This document shows, piece after piece, positions 1 to 6,037 of a stretch of DNA of 6,108 nucleotides (within the stretch, counting starts at the first letter, position 1; each line of letters opens with the position of its first letter). The notes beneath the pieces are model-generated. The model was not told the DNA's origin, made no database searches, and was given only the letters and a program-made list of their open reading frames with translations. The translations under genes and the position numbers were made by a program. Origin of the DNA: Gammaproteobacteria bacterium (lineage in GTDB: Bacteria; Pseudomonadota; Gammaproteobacteria; DSM-19610); contig JAUXDG010000175.1 of NCBI GenBank assembly GCA_030618475.1, positions 1-6,108 of the forward strand, read 5' to 3'.

Positions 1-58
1 TTTCTGCCCCCTCCCCCTCTGCCACCAGGAATCTGAGGAGAAGCAATCAGATACAGCA
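1..58. other. Downstream flank of the slipin gene; purine/pyrimidine tract, no gene seen
   Basis: The first 20 bases are almost pure pyrimidine, so the minus strand reads a G-rich tract (AGAGGGGGAGGGGGCAG) just past the slipin stop. ATCTGA (31-36) and TCAGAT (47-52) form a 6-bp inverted repeat with a 10-nt loop. It has no U tract on the minus-strand transcript, so it is not a convincing terminator. The segment is too short to tell whether another gene of the operon follows. Confidence 0.5.
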
Positions 59-814
59 TCAGACCTGCTTTGTCTTGCTGATCAGCGCTTCAACCAGGTC
101 CATCGGTAACGGGAATACGATAGTGTTGGATCGTTCGCCGGCGATTTCCGTCAATGTCTGCATATAACGCAGCTGCAATGCCTGGGGTTGCTGGGCAAGT
201 ATCCTCGCCGCTTCCAGCAGTTTCTGCGCGGCCTGCATTTCACCCTCGGCATGGATGACCTTGGCGCGCCGGGTGCGTTCGGCTTCGGCCTGTTTGGCAA
301 TGGCCCGTATCATACTTTCATCCAGATCGACGTGTTTGATTTCGACGTTGCTGACTTTGATGCCCCAGGCATCGGTCTGCTGATCGAGTGAACTCTGAAT
401 GTCGGTATTGAGGCGCTCACGTTCTGACAGCATTTCATCCAGCTCATGTTTTCCCAATACGGAGCGCAGGGTGGTCTGGGCCAGCTGGCTGGTCGCCTCA
501 AAGAAGTTCTCGACCTGGATGATGGCCCTCTCAGGCTCGATGACGCGGAAATAGACCACGGCATTCACTTTCACCGAGACGTTATCATGGGAGATCACAT
601 CCTGGGTGGGTACATCCATGACGATGGTGCGCAGATCGACCCTGACCATTTGCTGGATAAACGGAATAATGATGATGAACCCGGGACCCTTGACCTTCCA
701 GAAACGTCCAAGAAGAAAGATGACGCCACGTTGGTATTCGCGCAGGATCCTGATGGCCGAGACGAAGAACAGCACCACCAGTGCCAAGACTGTGTACAGG
801 GCATATGCTGTCAT
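59..814 (-). CDS. Slipin / stomatin-like SPFH (band 7) membrane protein, NfeD partner
   Basis: Encodes 251 aa. One N-terminal hydrophobic segment (about residues 3-21) is followed by the slipin opening REYQRGVIFLLGRF (25-38) and a hydrophobic GPGFIIIIPF stretch. The SPFH core (about 28-175) follows, then an Ala/Glu/Arg-rich coiled coil (about 172-210) with QAEAERTRRAKVIHAEGE, a block typical of bacterial and archaeal slipins. The C-terminus holds a short hydrophobic segment, NTIVFPLPMDLVEAL (230-244). In Pyrococcus, the stomatin PH1511 is cleaved by the NfeD homologue PH1510 in its equivalent C-terminal hydrophobic region. Slipins oligomerise on membranes as scaffolds and have no known catalysis. 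An upstream in-frame ATG at 931 would add 39 aa, but the ATG at 814 is preferred. It has AGGAGG 6 nt upstream, begins the membrane anchor directly, and overlaps the NfeD stop by only 4 nt (ATGA). Family assignment is secure; cleavage by the neighbouring NfeD is inferred. Confidence 0.95.
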   Translation of the reverse strand: MTAYALYTVLALVVLFFVSAIRILREYQRGVIFLLGRFWKVKGPGFIIIIPFIQQMVRVDLRTIVMDVPTQDVISHDNVSVKVNAVVYFRVIEPERAIIQVENFFEATSQLAQTTLRSVLGKHELDEMLSERERLNTDIQSSLDQQTDAWGIKVSNVEIKHVDLDESMIRAIAKQAEAERTRRAKVIHAEGEMQAAQKLLEAARILAQQPQALQLRYMQTLTEIAGERSNTIVFPLPMDLVEALISKTKQV

Positions 815-2187
815 GATCTTTCCTCCTGTGTTGATGTATCCAACGGCTCCACCCGCAGGGTTAAGCCCTCGATGCCGGAAACCTTGACCGGTTGACCCTT
901 GCGCAATGGCACACTGCTGAGTGCCTGCCATGTCTCGCTGTGAATGGAGACCCGACCCTGACGATCAAAGTCCGCGAGCGCGACAGCCTCGGCACCGACC
1001 AGCTCTTCCAGTCCACTTACCACCGGTCGGCGGCGCGCCTTGATCGCCATACCAATGACGACAATAAAAACCAGTGCACTGATGATGGCAGAGGTGACAA
1101 TCACTGAAATATCAATGCCGAAGCCGGGCACATCGGTATCCATCAGAAAAATGGATCCAACCACAAAGGCGATGAGCCCACCGATACCGAGCACGCCGAA
1201 ACTGGGTTGAAAGGCTTCGCCGACCATGAGGGCCACACCCAGCAAAATGAGCCCCATACCGGCGTAGTTGATCGGTAGCAGCTGAAATGAATACAGCGCC
1301 AGCAGCAGCGCAATAGCGCCGACAGTTCCGGGAACGATGGCACCGGGGTTGGAAAATTCCAGCATCAGGCCATAGATACCGATGAGCATCAGGATATAGG
1401 CGATATTGGGATTGGTGATCACGCCGAGAAAACGGCTGCGCCAGTCCGGGGCGAGTTGATCGATCACCGAGCCGGCAGTATGCAGGATACGTTTCTGGCC
1501 CAGCACCGGTACTTCGCGACCGTCTAACTGTTTCATCAAGTCAGCCATACCGGTTGCAACAATGTCGATAACGCCCAGCTGCAGGGCTTCACTGGCAGGT
1601 ATACTGGCTGCTTCCCGCACGGCTTTTTCCGCCCACTCCTGGTTGCGCCCACGCAGTTCCGCCAGGCTGCGCAGGTAAGCAACAGCATCGTTAATGATTT
1701 TCTGCTTGCCGGCGTCTGGAGCAGCATCGTCGGCCGGTTTGTCCTGCTCATCTTTACCCTTGCTGCCAGGCGGTGAAACCCCGCCGATCCTAACCGGTGT
1801 CGCGGCACCCACATTGGTACCCGGTGCCATGGCGGCAATATGACTGGCATAAAGGATGTAGGTGCCGGCACTGGCGGCACGCGCGCCGGTCGGCGCCACG
1901 TAGCTTGCCACAGGCACGGCGGAACTGGTGATGCTCTTGATGATGCCGCGCATGGCGGTGTCCAGGCCACCCGGTGTGTCCATACGGATGACCACCAGTT
2001 CGGCACGGCGCCGGGCAGCGGTTTCCAGGGCCCGCCCGATATAATCATCGGTAGCGGGACCAATTGCACCTTCAATGGTCAGTTGAATAACAGGATTGTC
2101 AGCACTGCTGACGGATTCCACATGCAACAGCAGACCGGCTGCGAGGAACAGCGGTATGGCCAGGAAGATCTGTGTAAGTCTCAGCAT
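811..2187 (-). CDS. nfeD: NfeD, long form: membrane-bound ClpP-class serine protease with C-terminal OB domain
   Basis: Encodes 458 aa, the usual size of long (three-part) NfeD. Residues 1-29 look like a Sec signal peptide ending SSA. Residues 32-240 form a ClpP/crotonase-like protease domain with MDTPGGLDTAMR (69-80), GARAASAGTYIL with the likely nucleophile Ser106, MAPGTNVGAATP (120-131), and Lys163 in KQKIINDAVAYL. Aligned from memory to Pyrococcus PH1510, these match its Ser97/Lys138 dyad. A charged, low-complexity linker (about 137-162) separates Gly/Pro-rich sequence from the Lys. About five membrane segments follow (roughly 261-277, 284-303, 307-324, 329-348, 362-383). A soluble NfeD OB fold (about 390-448), with VKVSGIEGLTLRVEP, ends the protein. 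The catalytic domain should face the periplasm. An in-frame TAA directly precedes the ATG, so no longer start with an ATG exists. The Shine-Dalgarno is weak. The known role is processing of slipin/stomatin partners, here encoded by the overlapping downstream gene. Confidence 0.95.
   Translation of the reverse strand: MLRLTQIFLAIPLFLAAGLLLHVESVSSADNPVIQLTIEGAIGPATDDYIGRALETAARRRAELVVIRMDTPGGLDTAMRGIIKSITSSAVPVASYVAPTGARAASAGTYILYASHIAAMAPGTNVGAATPVRIGGVSPPGSKGKDEQDKPADDAAPDAGKQKIINDAVAYLRSLAELRGRNQEWAEKAVREAASIPASEALQLGVIDIVATGMADLMKQLDGREVPVLGQKRILHTAGSVIDQLAPDWRSRFLGVITNPNIAYILMLIGIYGLMLEFSNPGAIVPGTVGAIALLLALYSFQLLPINYAGMGLILLGVALMVGEAFQPSFGVLGIGGLIAFVVGSIFLMDTDVPGFGIDISVIVTSAIISALVFIVVIGMAIKARRRPVVSGLEELVGAEAVALADFDRQGRVSIHSETWQALSSVPLRKGQPVKVSGIEGLTLRVEPLDTSTQEERS
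821..826 (-). promoter_or_regulatory. Strong Shine-Dalgarno of the slipin gene
   Basis: The minus strand reads AGGAGG, then AAGATC, then ATG at 814. This is a perfect anti-16S match with 6-nt spacing. It lies inside the last codons of nfeD and decides the slipin start over the in-frame ATG at 931. Together with the ATGA stop/start overlap it allows both new initiation and coupled re-initiation. Confidence 0.85.
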
Positions 2188-2221
2188 TTAATGGATTCCA
2201 GCATGACTTTTTAAGCATAGC

Positions 2222-2509
2222 TCAGATGCGAGCGTAAAGCTTACGTAACTCGGTTTTAGCCGCTTCCAGAATCGCTTTCTGTCCGGGATCCAGGTGCTTG
2301 CCGGCGCGGTTGATATAGAAGACCAACATCGACATTGCAGCGCGGAACGGGCTGGATTTTCGACGCCGGCTGGCCTCGGCGGAACGTTGCAGGGACAGGG
2401 CGATACGGCGCGGATCTTTCCAGGTAAAGACACCCTCTTCGAGATCCAGCGCATCACTCTCTCGTGTGACACGGGCCGACCAGTTTTTGTTGGTGAAGAT
2501 TTCTCGCAC
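2222..2509 (-). CDS. DUF3175 family small basic protein, function unknown
   Basis: Encodes 95 aa. It is recognised as DUF3175 by the run of conserved elements WSARVTRESDALDLEEGVF (10-28), DPRRIALSLQRSAE (32-45), RRRKSSPFRAAMSMLVFYIN (48-67) and NRAGKHL (67-73), ending in a charged helix. It has no signal peptide or membrane segment and is rich in Arg/Lys, so it is likely a small cytoplasmic helical protein, possibly nucleic-acid-binding (inference). The start is GTG at 2507-2509, with GGGGA about 6 nt upstream. No ATG lies in frame before the upstream stop at 2543-2545. A different-frame ORF over the same DNA (2188-2523) has no recognisable family features and is treated as a shadow. The gene ends 34 nt before nfeD with no terminator visible, so it probably leads the nfeD-slipin operon. 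The family has no established function that I know of. Confidence 0.88.
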   Translation of the reverse strand: MREIFTNKNWSARVTRESDALDLEEGVFTWKDPRRIALSLQRSAEASRRRKSSPFRAAMSMLVFYINRAGKHLDPGQKAILEAAKTELRKLYARI

Positions 2510-2531
2510 GATTTTGTCCCCACCGCCTGTT

Positions 2532-2540
2532 AATTTATCA
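2532..2540 (-). promoter_or_regulatory. Candidate extended -10 for the DUF3175-nfeD-slipin operon
   Basis: The minus strand reads TGATAAATT, an extended -10 (TG, one base, TAAATT). A start about 7 nt downstream would leave a leader of roughly 15 nt containing the GGGGA ribosome site before the GTG at 2509. No clear -35 hexamer was found, so this is a weak call. Confidence 0.22.
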
Positions 2541-2615
2541 TGCTAAACAAAGCCAACTATTTTTACCGGATCGGCCCGTCGTATTAGAATCAGCCATTGC
2601 GTTGATGAGCCTCAA

Positions 2616-2621
2616 TATAAT
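2616..2621 (+). promoter_or_regulatory. Candidate -10 box for the Lon-like gene
   Basis: A perfect TATAAT sits about 90 nt upstream of the GTG start at 2711. No good -35 hexamer lies 16-18 bp upstream. TTGATG at 2602-2607 is a reasonable -35 but is only 8 bp away, and TTGCGT at 2597-2602 is 13 bp away. If real, the promoter would need an activator or a sigma factor tolerant of a weak -35, and transcription would start close to the palindrome at 2628-2641. Confidence 0.3.
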
Positions 2622-2627
2622 TCGGTG

Positions 2628-2655
2628 ATCATTAAAATGATACTATGTTGTATCA
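2628..2655. promoter_or_regulatory. Two overlapping palindromes, possible operator
   Basis: ATCATT-AA-AATGAT (2628-2641) is a perfect 14-bp inverted repeat. TGATAC-TATGTT-GTATCA (2638-2655) is a second inverted repeat with 6-bp arms and a 6-bp spacer, sharing TGAT with the first. Both lie just downstream of TATAAT (2616-2621) and upstream of the Lon-like start. This is where a dimeric regulator would block transcription. The binding protein is unknown, and neither palindrome is followed by a T tract as a terminator would be. Confidence 0.35.
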
Positions 2656-2710
2656 GCAGAATATCGCAGTTTTTCAAGCTGCCCGTTAACAACAAGCTTA
2701 AAGGCTAGTC

Positions 2711-5152
2711 GTGCAACCAGGAAAACCACTACAACCCGAACAACTGTATCAGCGTTGCAATCCCGATCTGTTTGATTTCAACACCAGCGCAGAGCTGGAG
2801 GACCAGGTAGAGACACCCGGTCAGGAACGGGCCGTGGAAGCCATCAATTTCGCCACCGAAATAGAACTCGGCGGTTTCAACCTGTTCATACTGGGCCCGC
2901 AAGGTACCGGCAGGCACAGTACTGTACGGCGAATCCTCAGCAAAAAGGCCGCAAAAAAGCCAGCTGCGGATGACTGGTGTTATGTCAACAATTTTGACAA
3001 CCCGAAACGGCCGCGCTACCTGAGAATGCCGGCAGGACAGGGCAATGATTTACGCAGGGATATCGAACAACTCATCGAAGAAGCCCACAGGGTCATACCG
3101 GCTTCTTTCGAGAGCGAAGACTACCAGACCCGGCGCCAGGCCATCGAAGAGGAATTCAACGAATATAGGGAAAAAGTATTCGAGGAAGTCCAGAAAAGCG
3201 CCAGAGAACGGAGCATAAGTATCATCCAGACGCCGACCGGACTTGCATTTGTGCCATTGCGCGACGACAAGGCCGTCAGCACCAAGGAATACGCGCGGCT
3301 TCCCAAGGAGGAACAGGAGCAGCTGAAGCTGGATACAGAAGCAGTAAGCAAGGACCTGCAGCAGAAGATGCAGTCTATCCCGCAGGAAGCACGCAGGGTC
3401 CGTGAAAAAATACGCGACCTGGACCGCGAAATTTCCATGTTTGCCGTCGGTGGCCTGATCGATCTGCTGATCTTGAAATACAAGACATTAGCCGATGTAG
3501 TTGCCCATCTGGAAGACATGCAGACCGACATCGTCAACAACGTGGCCATCTTTCTCAAATCACCAGAGTCAGAGAGCCCGTCGCTAAAGGCCTTGCTCGG
3601 TGGCCACCCACAGGGCATGGGGGCACAGAAATCCGCGGCGATGCAGCGCTATGCCATCAATGTAATCATCGATCATACCGATGCGGACGGTGCGCCGGTG
3701 GTTTTCGAAGACCATCCAACGTTTCCTTACCTGATTGGCCGGATTGAGCACGTCTCCGAGATGGGCACACTGATCACCAACTTCAACCTGATCCGGGCCG
3801 GCGCTTTGCACCGCGCCAACGGCGGCTACCTGGTACTGGATGCAAGCAAGTTGCTGGTGCAGCCGTTCGCCTGGGAGGGTCTCAAACGGGCATTGAAGTC
3901 AGGCGAGATCCGCATCAAGTCGCTCGGCGAAGCACTCAGCCTGGTGAGTACCGTGTCACTCGAACCTCAGCCGATACCCCTCGATGTGAAGATTATTCTG
4001 CTGGGTGACCGTATGCTCTACTACCTGCTGCAGGCCTATGACCCGGAATTCCTGGATCTCTTCAAAGTGGCGGCGGATTTCGAGGGCCAGATCGACCGGG
4101 ATAGCGAGAACAGCCTGCAATTTGTCAGGCTTCTCGCCTCGCTCATTAAAAAGGAGAATCTCAAGCCGCTGGACCGTGCCGCTGCGGCCCGTGTTCTGGA
4201 GGCAAGTGCCCGCCATGCCGGCGATGCAGAGAAGCTTTCAGCAGAAATTCGATACGCTGCCGACATTGTGCGCGAATCCGATTTCTATGCGACCCGCAAC
4301 AGCAAGGACGTCATCGGCCAGACAGAGATCCAACAGGCCATTGACACGCGTATCCGGCGTGCCAGCCGCATTCGCGACCGCCTGCAGGAGGAAATCCTGC
4401 GCAATACCATCCTCATCGATACCGACGGGGAATGCATCGGACAAATCAACGGACTGGCTGCGGCCCAGCTCGGCGAGTCTACCTTTGCCCATCCCTGCCG
4501 CATTACCGCCCGGGTTGCCCTGGGCTCAGGCGAAGTGGTGGATATCGAGCGTGAGGTCGAACTCGGCGGACCGATACATTCCAAGGGGGTGCTGATCCTG
4601 TCAGGCTTTCTGGCCTCCCATTACGTTATCGACAGCCCGCTTTCCCTGTTTGCCAGTCTGGTCTTCGAACAAAGCTACGGCGGCGTTGAAGGCGACAGCG
4701 CCTCGGCTGCCGAACTCTGCGCGTTGCTGTCGGCGCTGGCAGAGGCTCCGATCAAACAGGGCCTGGCCATCACCGGCTCGGTCAACCAGCACGGCCAGAT
4801 TCAGGCCATTGGCGCGGTCAATGACAAAATCGAGGGATTTTTCGATATCTGCAACAAACGCGGACTGACGGGACATCAGGGTGTCCTGATACCGGCTTCC
4901 AACAGCAGGCACCTGATGCTAAGAATTGATGTCATCGAAGCCGTCGCGCAAAACCGCTTCCAGATCTATCCGGTCGAGACCATCAATCAATGCCTGGCTC
5001 TGCTCAGCGGGCTGGATGCCGGTGAACGGGACGAACAGGGCGGGTTTCCCGCCGGCAGCGTCAATGCGCGGGTGCGCACCAGGCTGCAGGATTTTGCTGA
5101 GAAACGGCACAGCTTCGGTACCGGCGACTCCCAATCGAACACCCCAGGATGA
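2711..5152 (+). CDS. Lon-like protease with AAA_32-type degenerate P-loop domain (LonC-like)
   Basis: Encodes 813 aa, typical for the long Lon-related family, which lacks the Lon N-domain. Residues about 30-75 hold the first AAA part, with Walker A-like GPQGTGRHS (62-70) where Arg68 replaces the P-loop Lys. About 136-240 is a long, charged, probably coiled-coil insertion. The AAA part resumes with HRANGGYLVLDASKLLVQPF (367-386), where Walker B is LVLDA and Ala378 replaces the usual Glu. From about 565 comes the Lon proteolytic domain, with EGDSAS (nucleophile Ser663) and GAVNDK (general base Lys706). The 43-residue Ser-Lys spacing equals Ser679-Lys722 of E. coli Lon. No signal peptide or membrane segment is seen, so it is a cytosolic serine protease. 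ATP use is doubtful: Meiothermus LonC of this general type is ATP-independent. The start is GTG at 2711, with AAAGG 6 nt upstream and an in-frame TAA at 2699. The stop overlaps the next gene by 4 nt. Confidence 0.93.
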   Translation: MQPGKPLQPEQLYQRCNPDLFDFNTSAELEDQVETPGQERAVEAINFATEIELGGFNLFILGPQGTGRHSTVRRILSKKAAKKPAADDWCYVNNFDNPKRPRYLRMPAGQGNDLRRDIEQLIEEAHRVIPASFESEDYQTRRQAIEEEFNEYREKVFEEVQKSARERSISIIQTPTGLAFVPLRDDKAVSTKEYARLPKEEQEQLKLDTEAVSKDLQQKMQSIPQEARRVREKIRDLDREISMFAVGGLIDLLILKYKTLADVVAHLEDMQTDIVNNVAIFLKSPESESPSLKALLGGHPQGMGAQKSAAMQRYAINVIIDHTDADGAPVVFEDHPTFPYLIGRIEHVSEMGTLITNFNLIRAGALHRANGGYLVLDASKLLVQPFAWEGLKRALKSGEIRIKSLGEALSLVSTVSLEPQPIPLDVKIILLGDRMLYYLLQAYDPEFLDLFKVAADFEGQIDRDSENSLQFVRLLASLIKKENLKPLDRAAAARVLEASARHAGDAEKLSAEIRYAADIVRESDFYATRNSKDVIGQTEIQQAIDTRIRRASRIRDRLQEEILRNTILIDTDGECIGQINGLAAAQLGESTFAHPCRITARVALGSGEVVDIEREVELGGPIHSKGVLILSGFLASHYVIDSPLSLFASLVFEQSYGGVEGDSASAAELCALLSALAEAPIKQGLAITGSVNQHGQIQAIGAVNDKIEGFFDICNKRGLTGHQGVLIPASNSRHLMLRIDVIEAVAQNRFQIYPVETINQCLALLSGLDAGERDEQGGFPAGSVNARVRTRLQDFAEKRHSFGTGDSQSNTPG

Positions 5153-5943
5153 CCGGCTCTCGCGAACATCTGCATATCCGCATTACCGTGATGCTCGGCA
5201 GCACCGATGCCGACCGCGCAGCCCTGGAAATGCTCGGCCTGTTAACGGCGGAGACACCGGCGGAAATCCTCGGATTGTTCATGGAGGACATCGAACTGTT
5301 GAGCCTGGCAGACCTGCCGGTTGCACGGGAGTACTGCTGCCTGACCCATGTCGAGCGGCAGTTGAATGCAGCAGATCTCCAACGTCAGCTCAGGATTCAG
5401 GCGCGTTCCGCCGAGCAGGCACTGGCCGCTATCGCCGGGCGTATCGGTTTCAGCTGGTCTTTCCAGACCGTACGGGGCTCACTGGCCAGTTTGCTACAGA
5501 ACGCCGCAGAAGATATGGACCTCATACTGCTGGCTGCGGCACGGCGCACCCTGCCCTTGCCCGGCCATTTCGCGTTAACGTCCCCGCCACGTCCATCCAG
5601 GCAGCCGGTTACCGTTATTTTCGATGGCTCGGAAGTCGCACAGCGGGCACTCGCGGTCGCGATCCGCCTTGCCAGGGCTGGCGAGCCATCGTTAAACGTT
5701 TTTCTGGTCGCAGCGAACGCCGATGATTTTACATCGCTACGCGATCAGACCACCGAATTGGCCGGTCCCGTTGCGCTGCGCTTTTATGAACTGGTCAGTC
5801 CAGATATCAGCGAGATTCTTGCGGCAGTACGCAGCGAGCGTGCCGGCATGCTGGTACTGGGCATGAACGAACCATTGATTTCGTCCGATTCTGTTGAACT
5901 GCTTCGCAAGCGCTTGAGCTGTCCGGCGGTACTGGTCAAGTAA
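5149..5943 (+). CDS. Tandem universal-stress-protein-like protein, degenerate nucleotide site
   Basis: Encodes 264 aa with no signal peptide or membrane segment. It appears to be two USP-like alpha/beta domains. The first (about 8-135) begins RITVMLGSTDADRAALEML, continues with AEILGLFMED, and has the strand DMDLILLAAARR (122-133). The second (about 152-264) begins PVTVIFDGSEVAQRALAVA, a classic USP first strand and helix with Asp159-Gly160-Ser161. It has GMLVLGM (233-239) and ends CPAVLVK, as many USPs end in PVLVV. The USP ATP motif (G-2X-G-9X-G-S/T after the fourth strand) is missing in both halves, and the first half also lacks the strand-1 Asp. ATP binding is therefore unlikely and a protein-binding role is more plausible (inference). 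The ATG at 5149 overlaps the Lon-like TGA (ATGA) and has no good Shine-Dalgarno, which points to translational coupling and a shared task such as adaptor or regulator of the protease. The fold call rests on pattern recognition only. Confidence 0.72.
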   Translation: MTGSREHLHIRITVMLGSTDADRAALEMLGLLTAETPAEILGLFMEDIELLSLADLPVAREYCCLTHVERQLNAADLQRQLRIQARSAEQALAAIAGRIGFSWSFQTVRGSLASLLQNAAEDMDLILLAAARRTLPLPGHFALTSPPRPSRQPVTVIFDGSEVAQRALAVAIRLARAGEPSLNVFLVAANADDFTSLRDQTTELAGPVALRFYELVSPDISEILAAVRSERAGMLVLGMNEPLISSDSVELLRKRLSCPAVLVK

Positions 5944-6037
5944 AGGGCGTTATCCTCGTTATGCACGCTTTTCCGGTACGGATCAGCGACACTTACTGCT
6001 ATTATTTTCGCAGGCATTCCAAACGGAGATCGCAAAA
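5944..6037 (+). promoter_or_regulatory. Short intergenic gap with possible promoter for the next gene
   Basis: The 94-bp gap holds an extended -10-like TGCTATTAT at 5997-6005 (TATTAT at 6000-6005), with only a poor -35 (TACGGA, 5977-5982) at 17 bp. A ribosome site GGAG lies at 6025-6028, 9 nt before the ATG at 6038. No hairpin plus T tract follows the stop at 5941-5943, so the downstream gene could also be read through from the Lon-like operon. Confidence 0.3.

Larger units (their letters stand above)
2510..2710. other. Divergent intergenic region between DUF3175/nfeD operon and Lon-like operon
   Basis: This 201-bp stretch has no convincing ORF and is AT-richer than the flanking genes. It must hold the promoter of the rightward Lon-like gene and probably that of the leftward operon. 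On the plus strand a perfect TATAAT lies at 2616-2621. On the minus strand an extended -10-like TGATAAATT lies at 2532-2540, which would give only a short leader before the GTG at 2509. Two overlapping palindromes lie at 2628-2641 and 2638-2655. No clear sigma-32 pattern (CTTGAA plus CCCCAT at correct spacing) was found on either strand. Confidence 0.8.

Noticed and set aside
31..52. Inverted repeat ATCTGA/TCAGAT as terminator of the leftward operon
   Set aside because: The stem is only 6 bp, AT-containing, with a 10-nt loop, and no U tract follows on the minus-strand transcript.
446..895. Plus-strand 149-codon open frame opposite the slipin gene
   Set aside because: It is antisense to the well-supported slipin CDS. 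The His/Asp-rich translation mirrors the slipin codons and has no ribosome site or family features.
815..931. N-terminal extension of the slipin to the upstream ATG at 931
   Set aside because: It would overlap nfeD by about 120 nt and place 39 unconserved residues before the membrane anchor. The ATG at 814 has a perfect Shine-Dalgarno and the standard ATGA overlap.
2188..2523. Minus-strand 111-codon frame overlapping the DUF3175 gene
   Set aside because: It uses a different frame over the same DNA and is Ser/Pro/Arg-rich with no known family. The 95-aa frame carries the conserved DUF3175 motifs.
2675..2699. CAAGCT repeat pair and possible AAGCT/AGCTT hairpin before the Lon-like ribosome site
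   Set aside because: Arms of only 5 bp with a 14-nt loop are expected by chance and would be unstable.
4005..4595. Plus-strand 196-codon frame within the Lon-like gene
   Set aside because: It is an out-of-frame shadow of the Lon-like CDS, rich in Arg/Ser/Pro, with no motifs and no ribosome site.
4926..5726. Plus-strand 266-codon open frame across the Lon/USP-like junction
   Set aside because: It runs out of frame through the end of the Lon-like gene and most of the USP-like gene. Its translation is Arg/Pro/Gly-rich and shows no family features. Both genes in the other frames have clear domain signatures and a normal ATGA junction.
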